From Ga0077536 sp943370145 (GTDB taxonomy: Bacteria > Pseudomonadota > Gammaproteobacteria > Ga0077536): a stretch of 64,000 nucleotides of DNA. A program made the translations under genes and the position numbers. Of the stretch, positions 28,501 through 35,320 are shown piece after piece. The notes below the pieces were generated by a model that did not search any database, was not told the DNA's origin, and was given only the letters and a program-made list of their open reading frames with translations. Each line of letters opens with the position of its first letter. The first letter of the stretch is position 1. Where the stretch lies: NCBI GenBank assembly GCA_943370145.1, contig CALRPY020000008.1, forward strand, positions 1 through 64,000. The letters are read 5' to 3'.

Positions 28501-29788
28501 GAACGTCGAAGCGACGGACATGAGCCTCTTCCTGGCCGGTCGCGACTTCATGATGAACGCGCCGCGCGTGCCGGGCGTCGGTCGCATCACGACGACCAGC
28601 GGCATCGGCGTCGACATCGCCGGGCCGGGCACGGCGCAGTTCGTCGCCGGCCGCGACATCGGGCTCGGCACGTCGGTCGGCTTGCGCTCGATTGGCGATT
28701 TCGCGAATCCCGCGCTGGCCGACCAGGGGGCCGACCTGACCCTGCTTGCGGGTGTTGGAAACGCGCCGGACTGGGCCGCTTTCGCGGACGAATACCTGTT
28801 CGAACCGGCTTACGCCGCGACACTCGCCGCGTTCCTCGACGCCCGCGGCGTGCCGGCGGGGGTGCCCGAGGCGCGCTTCGCGCAGTTGACCGCCGCCGAT
28901 CAACGCGAACTGCTGCTGCAGGTCCTGTTCGCCGAACTGAAGCAAGCGGGGCTTGCGGCCTCCGACCCCGCCGGCAGCGGCTTCAACGATTACTCGGCCG
29001 GTTTCGACGCGCTGGGCACCTTGTTCCCCGGCGACTTCGCCGGCGACATCACGACTGCGCTCAGCACGGTGCAGACGCAGGATGGCGGTGACATCAACCT
29101 CGCGGTGCCGGGCGGTCTGATTGACGCGGGCCTCACCTCCACCGCGGGGCTCGCCGGCAGCGGGGAATTCAAGGAAGCGATTGAACTCGGCTACATCGCC
29201 TTCCGCAGCGGCAGCATCAACGCGTTCGTGCGCGACAGCTTCAACGTCAACAGCACGCGCGTCTTCGCGCAATCCGGTGGCGACATCCTGATCTGGTCGT
29301 CGGAAGGGGACATCGACGCGGGCCGCGGCGCGAAGAGCGCGGCCTCCATTCCGCTCGTGGACCCGGTGTTCGACGAATTCGGCAACTTCGTCGCCGAGCC
29401 GCCACTCGCGGTGTCCGGCAGCGGTATCCGCAACTTCGCGCCGCCGGGCGTGGAAGCCGGCACGCTCTACCTGTTCGCGCCGCAGGGCGTGATCAACGCC
29501 GGCGACGCGGGTATCGGCTCGGCCGGCAACGTGGTGCTCGGCGCGACGCAGGTCATCGGCGCGGACAACATCGACATCGGTGGGGTCGCGGTGGGCGTGC
29601 CGACCACCGACACGGGCGGTATCGCGGCGGGCCTCGCCGGCATCGGCGACGTTGCCGCCAGCGCCACCCAATCCACCGCCAAGGCGGCCGAGGCCGCGGC
29701 AGCGGCGGAGGCGGCTGCGGCGGCCTCCGCGGGTGATCAGACGCAGATGTCGGTGATTTCGGTCGAGGTGCTCGGCTTCGGCAGTTGA
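19523..29788 (+). CDS. giant filamentous-haemagglutinin-type exoprotein (TpsA)
   Basis: Predicted 3421-residue secreted exoprotein. An extended signal peptide (about 41 residues, ending CGAARA) is followed by CAPC at 47-50 and the TPS secretion domain, with NQNGILFGPGSKVDVNTLLA from 136 (the conserved NxNGI motif). Most of the protein is a repetitive beta-helix with patterns such as GGRITLDSRGDLLLAEGS and GGDLTLEAPDGSLALAPGAS. The C-terminal ~500 residues resemble the DUF3739 region, including SGGDILIWSSEGDIDAGRGA and FAPQGVINAGDAGIGSAGN. The last part is an Ala-rich stretch (KAAEAAAAAEAAAAASAG) ending SVEVLGFGS. It is the substrate of the upstream FhaC-type transporter. Such proteins are adhesins or matrix components. 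I chose the ATG at 19523; the frame is open from 19058 only as a shadow of fhaC. Confidence 0.95.
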   Translation: MARRTTRQTRKSSFSRQAPPRPTLLAAALWSAFGACGAARAELPVPCAPCNVGAQAFSWKAAGSASQYIVNGPDAVVRQALQNETFNWQQFNIGAGNSVEFQQPSSRSIALNRIFDGDPSRIQGALRANGQVYLINQNGILFGPGSKVDVNTLLASTIDLNPAIANLFEQIGVMNAVQETRLPPFRNTTGNTPGSVEVEAGARITAQENGRVILIGGEVTNAGTLQASGPGGQVILAAANDEVFLFFPDDPDLRGLGVELGDGGTVENLGQIVARQGAITLAGLTVNQKGLVRATTAVDVNGSVRLQARDSVNQVLQLDGRQTPQASRAGAVTLAAGSTTEVIPDPDDTGTAIDDQQSRSSLVAIDGRDVTVEGGAVVRATGGRIDIDADDAPSLLGAPSAGTLTIKSGAVLDASGVERVEVPMSRNLATVEVRGNELAGSPVQRDGVLFGRKVSFDVRKPLPTIANLAAGVANVQRGGEERATPGGSIDLNAFDSVTVEAGATLDVSGGAVEYLPGFLDTTKLVFQGRLVDIADADPLVRYDAVLDTLEFTHRKWGPQTTQYFNAFGIGMQGSLRQFMPGYVEGKDAGNIAIAALHANVAGTLIARTTAGLNQYLVPGASGGFLRPWQELPRGGSVSLSATGDSLTVGASGLPFAALGVQRYDFALGAFELAAGVTLDLGAGGELAVEAIGPVRIDGAITARSGAVALLSGAGLTDGSGELALGSAARIDVSGGWIRDELPNVGNPQQLAPRHVAGGRITLDSRGDLLLAEGSVLDVTAGAVADVEGNIEPGAGGSITLAASADPLIAGGSPAVLIGSGLRAHTFQGAAVSSFSATFPEIALGGPADGERGTWQMPLALFSDAGFGRVSLASNERGLSVADGTAIDLLAHNLVRGATTAGPLATAGTLPPTGTPLADFTRPTLVDPYFRQSTRLSLTANPVLADQSLAMGNDDLLRIGQGASLEVTPGGSIELQSRTPIVIAGSLVAPGGRIAAELAVNTDFGYDAGRAIWLEPTAVLDASAVAVAAPADDAGRVTEYARYAGGAIEFTASEGYVMGLAGSVLDVSGTTFSLDVATGGGLRGASFTQQTVALDAGRVAIASSNGFSLFSTLEGGAERGLGAAGGALALTLDGELRRSNLSVFNQGGALFPEQPLRLQLAATPQSFGGTAAAPIADGFVGIGRFDQAGLVRGGFTSLELAARPSQAQRGPNIGPDPLMESRIELLGDVTLTLADSLSLDAPILQSDGGLARLGADYVALGFQYEALVTSDTPLPGTDEPTVKWFTPSAGAGGLAVDAGFIDLVGFTALRGFGGRHVTLASAGDIRLRGVRAPSAQSRKVEGTFTLAGDLVLDAARVYTSTLSDFSILNEATGSLVRFQGGGNEALPLSAGSRLTVVSDRIEQLGTLMAPLGDITLDAETSLVLGPSSLTSVTAAGSAVLFGETQIGEWVFAFSGVERPTRVFDADPEPDVGELLPQKRIRLVADGTNGAQPVGELSLARGARIDTRSGGSLLASEFLPGPKGTVDLLDSAARNGSFALLPTLPDGIAPFDPLWSPDFEFAIGSVLTIDNTSSSGLAPGSYTVLPPRYALLPGAVLLTPDSAGGAIIANNPLPLTTTDGRPIVTGSLQAHASGRPTLFEQRYIVEDRTALDTRAEYRVTDANDFFSAQAVAKAVPTPLLPRDAGALSLNANRALSLGASIVRDSGAGRGARVDIGAEDITIVAAAAGTPGTVELVAGDLAALGADSLLIGGARSVAGSLTTIERVDARSLRVAPGTALSVPELILVAADSLDVGANVGLRGEGGPRGTTRGTLAIEGDNALLVAGSDRLPQVQRSNIGANPNASLSVDASASLFGAGSLVLDSTGTGLIDGTLEVGSGGGLRLGADSIGLGSVPGAFAGLALDAGRLQQLGVAELELASGTTLALFGSFALEVDSLLFDAPGLAGQTNGATVELRANTLTVQNTRGLVAADPGAAGTLLRFAGRSAGVDGLVLNFGAAAGADDGLVDGGDFDVTGFGRVEIDAGSVLGLAEHGFDVDAGMFQITSGVIGSRSGASLGLSSTGQLTTLTRPGTDVAALAPGLLGGQVTLTGATLTHGALVLAPGGSITLRTTAGDLQVAGEVNAAGLSNLDFGLTSLGTPGGRVRLSAVGGDLELLAGARLDVSGGQGERAGSGGDLTLEAPDGSLALAPGASLLGGADVSQTGARLFVDAGSLGGGLAGLAGTLANAGFSETKAVRVRGAGEALTLTAGSTLAARNLMLAADQGDVALLGTLDASGEWAGRIDVAAGGALTVGAGARLDAFATGGFLAPNGTPGNPVYDDGRAGGTVALFAADGRLELDGGTIDVHGTMVDVNGNLVSEASGRVQLMARRTSSSAIDADLIATGFNGARQIEIFGNQRYTTGQFGSILADATAFSGNAAAIQNDLGLGGNTAARVAPGVEVRTNGDLSFTALGLNLTNLFNATNVRPGLLTVRTTGTLTLNTDIIDGTVNDRFGRRVADQNFSWGYVFAGGADLAAADLAAVTAGAGGVVFNSGIDLITGSGDITLASGGDLTFGSNATVQAIGRHLSANFRGTISDAFTGPNDNIQQTAVRRFLPGVSFPEAAGDIRLRSSGNVTATRPTQQLSQWATRIGGSDIGGDVGNAPDAWGVQLGQYAGNIATFGGGNVSLDAGGSVAGVQLSNFSTGRQEGVNEYNRATRVWTVTSNVVNELGGGRVDLRAGGDVAGLDLHVTRGEGFVKSGQGIVGNDTGLANQLARLFVGDARLTLEAARDIDLGTVIDPNTLLLAVAPVANPQPVNTRFETFYFTYTQNSALNLMSSAGDVLLANDAAGTSGINIAGDPLVNLYPGEVGVYAASGRIGIAQRMNLFPTQNGTLRLVAADDIGLSEAGAAVGQIVQMDSDPALMPALGNGFAHPVNAGAQNAFTLALYERFELERDENDRRLTDHAATPVHTGDRVPNLVLSRDGDIADTEFVLAKQSWFTAGRDITQIIAAVQNVEATDMSLFLAGRDFMMNAPRVPGVGRITTTSGIGVDIAGPGTAQFVAGRDIGLGTSVGLRSIGDFANPALADQGADLTLLAGVGNAPDWAAFADEYLFEPAYAATLAAFLDARGVPAGVPEARFAQLTAADQRELLLQVLFAELKQAGLAASDPAGSGFNDYSAGFDALGTLFPGDFAGDITTALSTVQTQDGGDINLAVPGGLIDAGLTSTAGLAGSGEFKEAIELGYIAFRSGSINAFVRDSFNVNSTRVFAQSGGDILIWSSEGDIDAGRGAKSAASIPLVDPVFDEFGNFVAEPPLAVSGSGIRNFAPPGVEAGTLYLFAPQGVINAGDAGIGSAGNVVLGATQVIGADNIDIGGVAVGVPTTDTGGIAAGLAGIGDVAASATQSTAKAAEAAAAAEAAAAASAGDQTQMSVISVEVLGFGS

Positions 29789-29800
29789 TGACAAGTAGGC

Positions 29801-29816
29801 GAACGCATTCGCGTTC
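29801..29816 (+). terminator. small hairpin after the giant exoprotein gene
   Basis: GAACGC (29801-29806) and GCGTTC (29811-29816) form a 6-base-pair stem with a 4-base loop, 13 bases after the stop codon. There is no T-run, so it is more likely a weak transcript-end or stability element than a full terminator. The next gene starts 85 bases later. Confidence 0.3.
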
Positions 29817-29900
29817 ACAGGATTGAAATAATTGGTGGATAACGTGACGGGGCTCACATGGCAGGGCCCGCGCGCCACCGTTCAAAGATACAAGGGAAAC

Positions 29901-31700
29901 ATGAAACTGAAGTCGCGCATCGTGTGCACGGCCAGCCTGCTTTTGGCCACGCTCACCGCTCATGCCTGGTGGTCGCCGGACTGGACGGCCCGCAAGGAAC
30001 TGAAGCTGAACACCACGGCGGCGGGGGTTGACCTCAAATCTGCGCTGACCGAGCCCACCGTGCTCGTGCGCCTGCACCAGGGAAATTTTCCGCAGTTCCT
30101 GAACGTGCGCGACGGCGGCGCGGACTTCCGGGTGATGTTGGGGGACGACAAGACCCCGCTGAAGTACCACGTCGACCGCTTCGATCCGATCAGCCAGATG
30201 GCGTTCCTGTGGGTCAAGCTCCCGGTGCTCAACCCCCAGTCCACCGAGGAAAAGCTCTATCTCTATTTCGGTAACGGCGCGGCGGTCAAAGCCGACGAGC
30301 CGGGACAGACCTATGACGTCGCGACCGCCGCGAGCTTTCATTTCAACGAAGCGCAGGGGCTGCCGGTCGACAGCACGGCCTACGCGACGAGCGTCACGGC
30401 CGGTGAAGTCTTTCCGAATCCTGCGTCGATCATCGGCGCCGGCGTCACGCTGCCCGGCACGCAGGCGCTGGCGATTGCCGACAACGGCGCGCTTGCAGCC
30501 ACGGCCGCCAACGGCTGGACCTTCTCGACGTGGGTGCGGCTTGCCGCGCCGACCGAGGCCGCGGCCTACCTCATGGACAGGCAGACGCCGGGTGGCAGGG
30601 CGTCGCTGCTCGTCAACGGCGCCAACCTGGTTGCGCGCTATGGCGACGTCGAAATCGCCGGCGGCGTGCCCCTCACGGCGGGCACCTGGGCGCACGTCGC
30701 CGTCACGTTCGGTGCCAGCGAAGCGAAGCTTTTCGTCAACGGTGTCCAGGCCGGCGCGGCCGCGATCACCGGCGTGGACATGGCCGGTGCGATCAGCGTC
30801 GGCGGTGGCGCCGACGGCAGCGGCCTGCTCGCGGCCGATCTCGACGAACTGAAGGTTTCCACCGTCGCGCGCAGCCCGGAGTGGGTGTTGTTCGAGGCGG
30901 CGATCCAGGGCGAACGCAATGATGCGATCGTGACCTATGGCGCGGACCAGGCCGCTGATGCCGCCGGTGAAGGAGAGGGTGAGGAAAAGGGCGGTTACTT
31001 CGGCACCATTTTCCAGTTCGTGTTCGGCTCCGAGGACGCGATCGTCGAGCAGGTGGTGATCGGGGTCTGCGCGTTCATGGCGCTGGTGGCGATGCTGGTG
31101 ATGTTCAGCAAGGCGCTGTTCCTGTCGCGGGCCCGCGCGGCCTCGACGCGCTTCCTGCGCGCCTACGGCCAGCTCGCGATAGGCGGGCAGGGCAACGAGG
31201 GCATCATGGCGCTGCTCGACAAGGAGAAGCGCTACGGCATCTCGCCGCTGTTCCAGGTCTATCGCCAGGCCCTCGCCGAGGTGCGCAAGCGCATGTCGAC
31301 GGCCACCGGCAACGCGCCCGCCGGGCTGGACGAGAAGGCCATGGGCTCCATTCGGGCCGCGATGGACGCCGTGATGGTGCGCCAGCAGCAGAAGATGAAT
31401 GCGCTGATGGTGTTGCTGACCATCGCCATTTCAGGCGGGCCGTTCATCGGGCTCTTCGGCACGGTGGTGGGCGTGATGGTCACCTTCGCCTCGATCGCCG
31501 CGAGCGGCGACGTGAACATCAACGCCATCGCGCCCGGCATGGCCGCCGCGCTGCTCGCGACGGTGGCCGGTCTCGGCGTCGCGATCCCGGCGCTGTTCGG
31601 CTACAACTACCTCGGTTCGAAGGTCAAGGAACTCTCCGCGGACATGCACGTGTACGCGGACGAACTGACCGCGCGAGTCGTCGAGGAATTCGGCCACTAG
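29901..31700 (+). CDS. DUF2341-LamG-ExbB/TolQ fusion proton-channel protein
   Basis: Predicted 599-residue fusion. After a signal-like N-terminus (ASLLLATLTAHA) the WWSPDWTARKELKLNTTAAG segment opens a DUF2341 domain (about 23-130). A LamG/concanavalin-like domain follows (about 140-340), with WTFSTWVRLAAPTEAAAYLM and WAHVAVTFGASEAKLFVNGV. An acidic linker (GEGEGEEKGG) leads to an ExbB/TolQ proton channel. Its first helix is around VVIGVCAFMALVAMLVMFSK, and the MotA/TolQ/ExbB core includes LLTIAISGGPFIGLFGTVVG and ALLATVAGLGVAIPALFGYN. Normal ExbB has only a tiny periplasmic N-terminus, so this fusion would project a carbohydrate-binding-like domain into the periplasm. GGGA just before the ATG at 29901 supports the start. 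ExbD and TonB genes follow directly. Confidence 0.92.
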   Translation: MKLKSRIVCTASLLLATLTAHAWWSPDWTARKELKLNTTAAGVDLKSALTEPTVLVRLHQGNFPQFLNVRDGGADFRVMLGDDKTPLKYHVDRFDPISQMAFLWVKLPVLNPQSTEEKLYLYFGNGAAVKADEPGQTYDVATAASFHFNEAQGLPVDSTAYATSVTAGEVFPNPASIIGAGVTLPGTQALAIADNGALAATAANGWTFSTWVRLAAPTEAAAYLMDRQTPGGRASLLVNGANLVARYGDVEIAGGVPLTAGTWAHVAVTFGASEAKLFVNGVQAGAAAITGVDMAGAISVGGGADGSGLLAADLDELKVSTVARSPEWVLFEAAIQGERNDAIVTYGADQAADAAGEGEGEEKGGYFGTIFQFVFGSEDAIVEQVVIGVCAFMALVAMLVMFSKALFLSRARAASTRFLRAYGQLAIGGQGNEGIMALLDKEKRYGISPLFQVYRQALAEVRKRMSTATGNAPAGLDEKAMGSIRAAMDAVMVRQQQKMNALMVLLTIAISGGPFIGLFGTVVGVMVTFASIAASGDVNINAIAPGMAAALLATVAGLGVAIPALFGYNYLGSKVKELSADMHVYADELTARVVEEFGH

Positions 31701-31716
31701 GCCGGGGGAAGCAGCG

Positions 31717-32127
31717 ATGGCCGGCGCGTCGAAAGAAGACAACGAACCATACGACGACATCAACATCACGCCTATGCTCGATCTGGCGTACGTGCTGTTG
31801 ATCATCTTCATCATCATGACCACCGCCTCCGTGCAGGGCGTGAAGGTCAACCTGCCGAAGGCGAGCAACGCGCCGAGCCTGGCGGAGCCGAAGACCAAGG
31901 CCGTGACCATCACGGCGCAGGGCCAGGTGTTCCTGGATACCTACCCGGTGACGATGCAGGAACTCGAGTCCCGCCTGGCGGGTTTCCGCGCGGCGGATCC
32001 GGAGTTGCCGGTGGTGGTGAAGGGCGACTCGACGGTGCAGTACCAGATGGTGATGGACGTGCTCGATCTGCTCGGCCGTCTCAACATCACCCAGGTCGGC
32101 CTCGTCACCCAGAAGCTCGTGAAGTAA
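31717..32127 (+). CDS. exbD: ExbD/TolR-type biopolymer transport protein
   Basis: Predicted 136-residue inner-membrane protein with a short cytoplasmic tail. Its single helix is LAYVLLIIFIIMTTA, preceded by the proton-carrying Asp22 in the motif INITPMLDLAYVLL. The periplasmic domain follows (KAVTITAQGQVFLD; VVKGDSTVQYQMVMDVLDLL). It pairs with the ExbB fusion encoded 16 bases upstream and would convert proton motive force into motion of the TonB-like partner encoded 4 bases downstream. Confidence 0.95.
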   Translation: MAGASKEDNEPYDDINITPMLDLAYVLLIIFIIMTTASVQGVKVNLPKASNAPSLAEPKTKAVTITAQGQVFLDTYPVTMQELESRLAGFRAADPELPVVVKGDSTVQYQMVMDVLDLLGRLNITQVGLVTQKLVK

Positions 32128-32131
32128 GGCC

Positions 32132-32806
32132 GTGCGCAACGAAGACGACGATATCGACAGCGGCGGCCGCCGCTGGGTGCCCTGGGTGGGCGCCGGCGTC
32201 ATCCTGGCAGGCTTTGCGGCCGTGATCTGGTTCGCCGTGTCGTCGCTGTCCGGCACCAAGGCGCCCGAGCCGCCGAAGGTCCAGCAGATCTCCATCGTGC
32301 AGCCGCCGCCGCCCCCGCCGCCGCCGCCCGAGATGGAAGAGACGCCGCCGGAGCCCGAGGAGGAAGTCGACGTGCCCGAACCGGAGCCGGAGCCCGTCGC
32401 GGATACACCGGAAAGCGACGAACCGCCGCCCGGAGAGGATCTCGGTCTCGATGCGGAAGGCGTGGCCGGCGCGGACGGCTTCGGGCTGCGTGCAAAGAAA
32501 GGCGGGCGTGGCCTCATTGGCGGTTCTGGCGACCCGCAGGCCTGGTATGCCGGGGTGCTGTCACGCGAACTGCAGCGCCTGCTGTCGGGCGTCAAGGAAG
32601 TCCGCAGCGGGCGCTACGCGGTGGTCGTGCGCATCTGGGTGGCCGAGGACGGCAGCATCAAGGACAGCGAGATCGTGCGCGGCAGTGGCAATGCGGGAGT
32701 CGATGCCGCCATCGAGCGCGCACTCGCCGCCGGCGTGCGGATGTCTGAAGCGCCGCCGGCCGATTTGCCGCAGCCGATCAGGCTTCAGATCACGTCGCGC
32801 TCCTGA
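32132..32806 (+). CDS. TonB-like energy transducer
   Basis: Predicted 224-residue bitopic protein starting at GTG 32132. A membrane anchor (WVPWVGAGVILAGFAAVIWF) is followed by a proline-rich spacer with poly-Pro (QPPPPPPPPPEMEETPPEPE) and acidic Pro-Glu repeats. The C-terminal domain resembles TonB_C: YAVVVRIWVAEDGSIKDSEI, then AIERALAAGVRMSEAPPADL. The spacer is Pro-Glu-rich, whereas classical TonB has Pro-Glu then Pro-Lys repeats. The C-domain is closer to the TonB/TolA-like group in ExbBD operons, so the exact outer-membrane partner is open. The putative porin or FhaC-type protein of this cluster are candidates by context. Confidence 0.85.
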   Translation: MRNEDDDIDSGGRRWVPWVGAGVILAGFAAVIWFAVSSLSGTKAPEPPKVQQISIVQPPPPPPPPPEMEETPPEPEEEVDVPEPEPEPVADTPESDEPPPGEDLGLDAEGVAGADGFGLRAKKGGRGLIGGSGDPQAWYAGVLSRELQRLLSGVKEVRSGRYAVVVRIWVAEDGSIKDSEIVRGSGNAGVDAAIERALAAGVRMSEAPPADLPQPIRLQITSRS

Positions 32807-32853
32807 GCGATCAAAAACAACATTCTCCCCACGGACAGCCAGTGAAGACACAG

Positions 32854-34554
32854 ATGAACCCTCGTTTGCCGCAGCCCCGACCCCTTGCGCTTGCGCTCAG
32901 CCTTGCGCTCGCGAGCGGCAGCGCGCTGGCGAACACCGCGCCCGACCAGCGCACGGAATTGCTGGAACTGAAGAACACGATCGTCAATCTCGTCGATGCG
33001 CTGGTGGAGCAGAAGGTGCTGAGCCCGGAGCAGGCCGACAAGCTCAAGAAGGAAGCCGCCGCGAAGGCGCGCGTGCAGGCCGCGACCGAGCCTGCGCAGG
33101 TGCTCACGGAGCCTGCGCCGGGCGCCGCCGCCGGCAAGACGGTGGTGCGCGTTCCCTACGTGCCGGAGTTCGTGAAGGACGAAATCCGCAAGGAGGTGAA
33201 GGCCGAACTGCGCCACGAAGTCATGCAGGACGTGGTCGCGACGGCGAAGGAGGAGAAGTGGGGCACCAAGGACGCGCTGCCTGACTGGGTCAACCGCTTC
33301 ACGCTGAACGGCGACTTCCGCGTGCGTTACCAGCACGACATGTACGCAGACGAGAACCAGCCGTTTTCCTACCCGGATTTCCGCTCGATCAACGACGCGG
33401 GCAGCATCACGGGGCCGAACACCTTCCTCAATACCACCGAAGACCGCGACCGCGTGCGCTTCCGTTTCCGCTACGGCTTCACGGCGCAGGTGAACGAGGA
33501 CATCCAGGCCATCGCCCGCATCTCGACCGGCAATCTCGAGAACCCGCTGACGATGCAGCAGAACGCGGGCAACGATTTCAACCGCTACACGATCGGTCTC
33601 GACCGCGGATATATCCGCTGGCGGGACATGACGGACAGCAACTACGAGTGGCTGTCGGCGCAGATCGGCCGCTTCCCGGTGCCGTTCATGACGCTGACCG
33701 AAATGGTCTGGGACAACGACCTGCAGGTCGAAGGCCTGAGCACGACCGGCACCTACCGTTTCAACCTCGACGGCAGCGAGTCCGGCGGGATCACGCGCGA
33801 CACCGGTGTCTGGATGACGCTGGCCGCGCTGCCCATGCTGGACGACGAACTGGCCTTCGATGATGGCTCCTCGAACGACAAGTGGCTGCTGGGTGGGCAG
33901 CTCGGCCTCGAGCACCGTTTCAAGAGCCCGTGGTCGGCCAAGGCCGGCCTCGCGCTCTTCGACTACACGAACGTGGTCGGCAAGTTCAACCCGAACGGCC
34001 CCGCCGGCAGCACGCTTTTCGATTGGACCGCGCCCGGCCAGCTCGTGAAGGGCAACACGATGTACCCGATCAAGTTCAACGTCGCGGGCGACCCCACGCT
34101 GTTCGGCCTGGCGTCGGACTTCACGATCGTCAACCTGAACGCCGAATTCCGTTACTCGCACTTCAGCCCCGTGGACATCTGGCTGACGGTCGATCTTGCG
34201 AAGAACATCGGATATGACGGAGGCGACATCCTCGACCGCACCGGCGTCGCCGTCGACGAGAAGACGAATGCCTGGACCCTGCAGTTCGACGTTGGGTATC
34301 CGGAGATCAGGAAACTGGGCGACTGGCACCTCGGCGCCTTCTACCGCCACCTGCAGCGCGATGCCGTGCTCGACGGCTACACGGACTCCAACTTCCATCT
34401 GGGCGGCACCGACGCCAAGGGCTTCGCGCTCATCGGTGAGTACGGCATCGCCAGCAACACCTGGCTGCGCATGCGCTACTACAGCGTGGACGAGATCGAC
34501 CTCGCGCCGCTCGGCATCGACAACATCCATCTCGAACTGAGCACGAGGTTCTGA
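32854..34554 (+). CDS. putative outer-membrane porin
   Basis: Predicted 566-residue outer-membrane beta-barrel. The signal peptide (PLALALSLALASGSALA) precedes a short periplasmic coiled segment (QRTELLELKNTIVNLVDALV; SPEQADKLKKEAAAK). The barrel starts at RFTLNGDFRVRYQHDMY and ends in Phe (IHLELSTRF), the typical outer-membrane targeting end. The layout fits the 'putative porin' (Porin_5-like) family. Within the cluster it may be the outer-membrane target of the TonB-ExbBD unit or an accessory channel. A GTG at 32842 is an alternative start. Its stop overlaps the next ATG (TGATG). Confidence 0.82.
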   Translation: MNPRLPQPRPLALALSLALASGSALANTAPDQRTELLELKNTIVNLVDALVEQKVLSPEQADKLKKEAAAKARVQAATEPAQVLTEPAPGAAAGKTVVRVPYVPEFVKDEIRKEVKAELRHEVMQDVVATAKEEKWGTKDALPDWVNRFTLNGDFRVRYQHDMYADENQPFSYPDFRSINDAGSITGPNTFLNTTEDRDRVRFRFRYGFTAQVNEDIQAIARISTGNLENPLTMQQNAGNDFNRYTIGLDRGYIRWRDMTDSNYEWLSAQIGRFPVPFMTLTEMVWDNDLQVEGLSTTGTYRFNLDGSESGGITRDTGVWMTLAALPMLDDELAFDDGSSNDKWLLGGQLGLEHRFKSPWSAKAGLALFDYTNVVGKFNPNGPAGSTLFDWTAPGQLVKGNTMYPIKFNVAGDPTLFGLASDFTIVNLNAEFRYSHFSPVDIWLTVDLAKNIGYDGGDILDRTGVAVDEKTNAWTLQFDVGYPEIRKLGDWHLGAFYRHLQRDAVLDGYTDSNFHLGGTDAKGFALIGEYGIASNTWLRMRYYSVDEIDLAPLGIDNIHLELSTRF

Positions 34555-35210
34555 TGACGACGCGCCTCGGATTGCTGGTGGCCTGCGGCCTGTTGCTCGT
34601 GGCGGGCGGCGCGCCGGCACAGCAGGGGAACGAGCAAACGGCGCAGGCCCTTGCTCGCGCGCAGGGGTTGCTGCGACAACTGGCGCAGGAAAAGGCGGCA
34701 GTGGACACCGAACTCGCCCAGCTTCGCGCCGAGAATGCGAAGCTGAAGAAGAGCGTTGGCCGAACCGAGGCGCAACTTGCCGAGTCGCAAGCGAGCCTGG
34801 AATCCAGCACCCGCGAAGCCACTAGCGTGCGCACGAAGCTCGGCGGGACGGAAAAGCGCCTGGAACGCACCACCGGCCAACTGCGCGAGGTCGTGGCGAA
34901 GTACAAGGAACAGGCGCTGAAGCTGCGCGAGACCGAGGCGCAGCGCAACGAACTGCAGGCGAACCTGGAGGCGACGAGCAGGCAGCTGGAAGACGCCGAG
35001 CGCAAGAATCTCGCGCTGTACCAGATCAACCGGGACGTCCTCGCCGAGTTCGAGCAGGAAGGTCCATGGGACGGCCTGCTGCGTAAAGAACCGGTGACCG
35101 GCTTCAAACAGGTTGAAATCGAGAACCTGGTGCAGGAGTACGAAGACAGGATGCGCGATCAGCTCCGCGGTGACAGCCTCGAAAAGCTGTCGGAACCCGG
35201 CGCGAATTGA
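34554..35210 (+). CDS. periplasmic coiled-coil protein
   Basis: Predicted 218-residue exported protein. The signal peptide is LGLLVACGLLLVAGGAPAQ. A long heptad-rich coiled coil (about 35-165) includes LAQEKAAVDTELAQLRAENA and LERTTGQLREVVAKYKEQAL. A short C-terminal domain follows (FEQEGPWDGLLRKEPVTGFK). It overlaps the porin stop codon, so it is translationally coupled and belongs to the same module. No enzymatic motif is seen. It could be a periplasmic scaffold or tether. Confidence 0.72.
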   Translation: MTTRLGLLVACGLLLVAGGAPAQQGNEQTAQALARAQGLLRQLAQEKAAVDTELAQLRAENAKLKKSVGRTEAQLAESQASLESSTREATSVRTKLGGTEKRLERTTGQLREVVAKYKEQALKLRETEAQRNELQANLEATSRQLEDAERKNLALYQINRDVLAEFEQEGPWDGLLRKEPVTGFKQVEIENLVQEYEDRMRDQLRGDSLEKLSEPGAN

Positions 35211-35320
35211 CAAAAGAAGGCATTACCGACAACCGCGCCGATGGCTTCCCGGCCCGGGCGACGGGCGCCGCGCTTGCGGCGCAGTCGGCCCGCAATGCCC
35301 ATTGAGAACAGGAGTTGAAC

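Noticed and set aside
26873..29878. A 1001-residue minus-strand open frame
   Set aside because: Same kind of shadow frame, rich in Arg/Val/Glu/Asp, opposite the verified exoprotein gene.
32785..34620. A 611-residue minus-strand open frame
   Set aside because: Shadow of the porin gene, whose signal peptide and terminal Phe are convincing.
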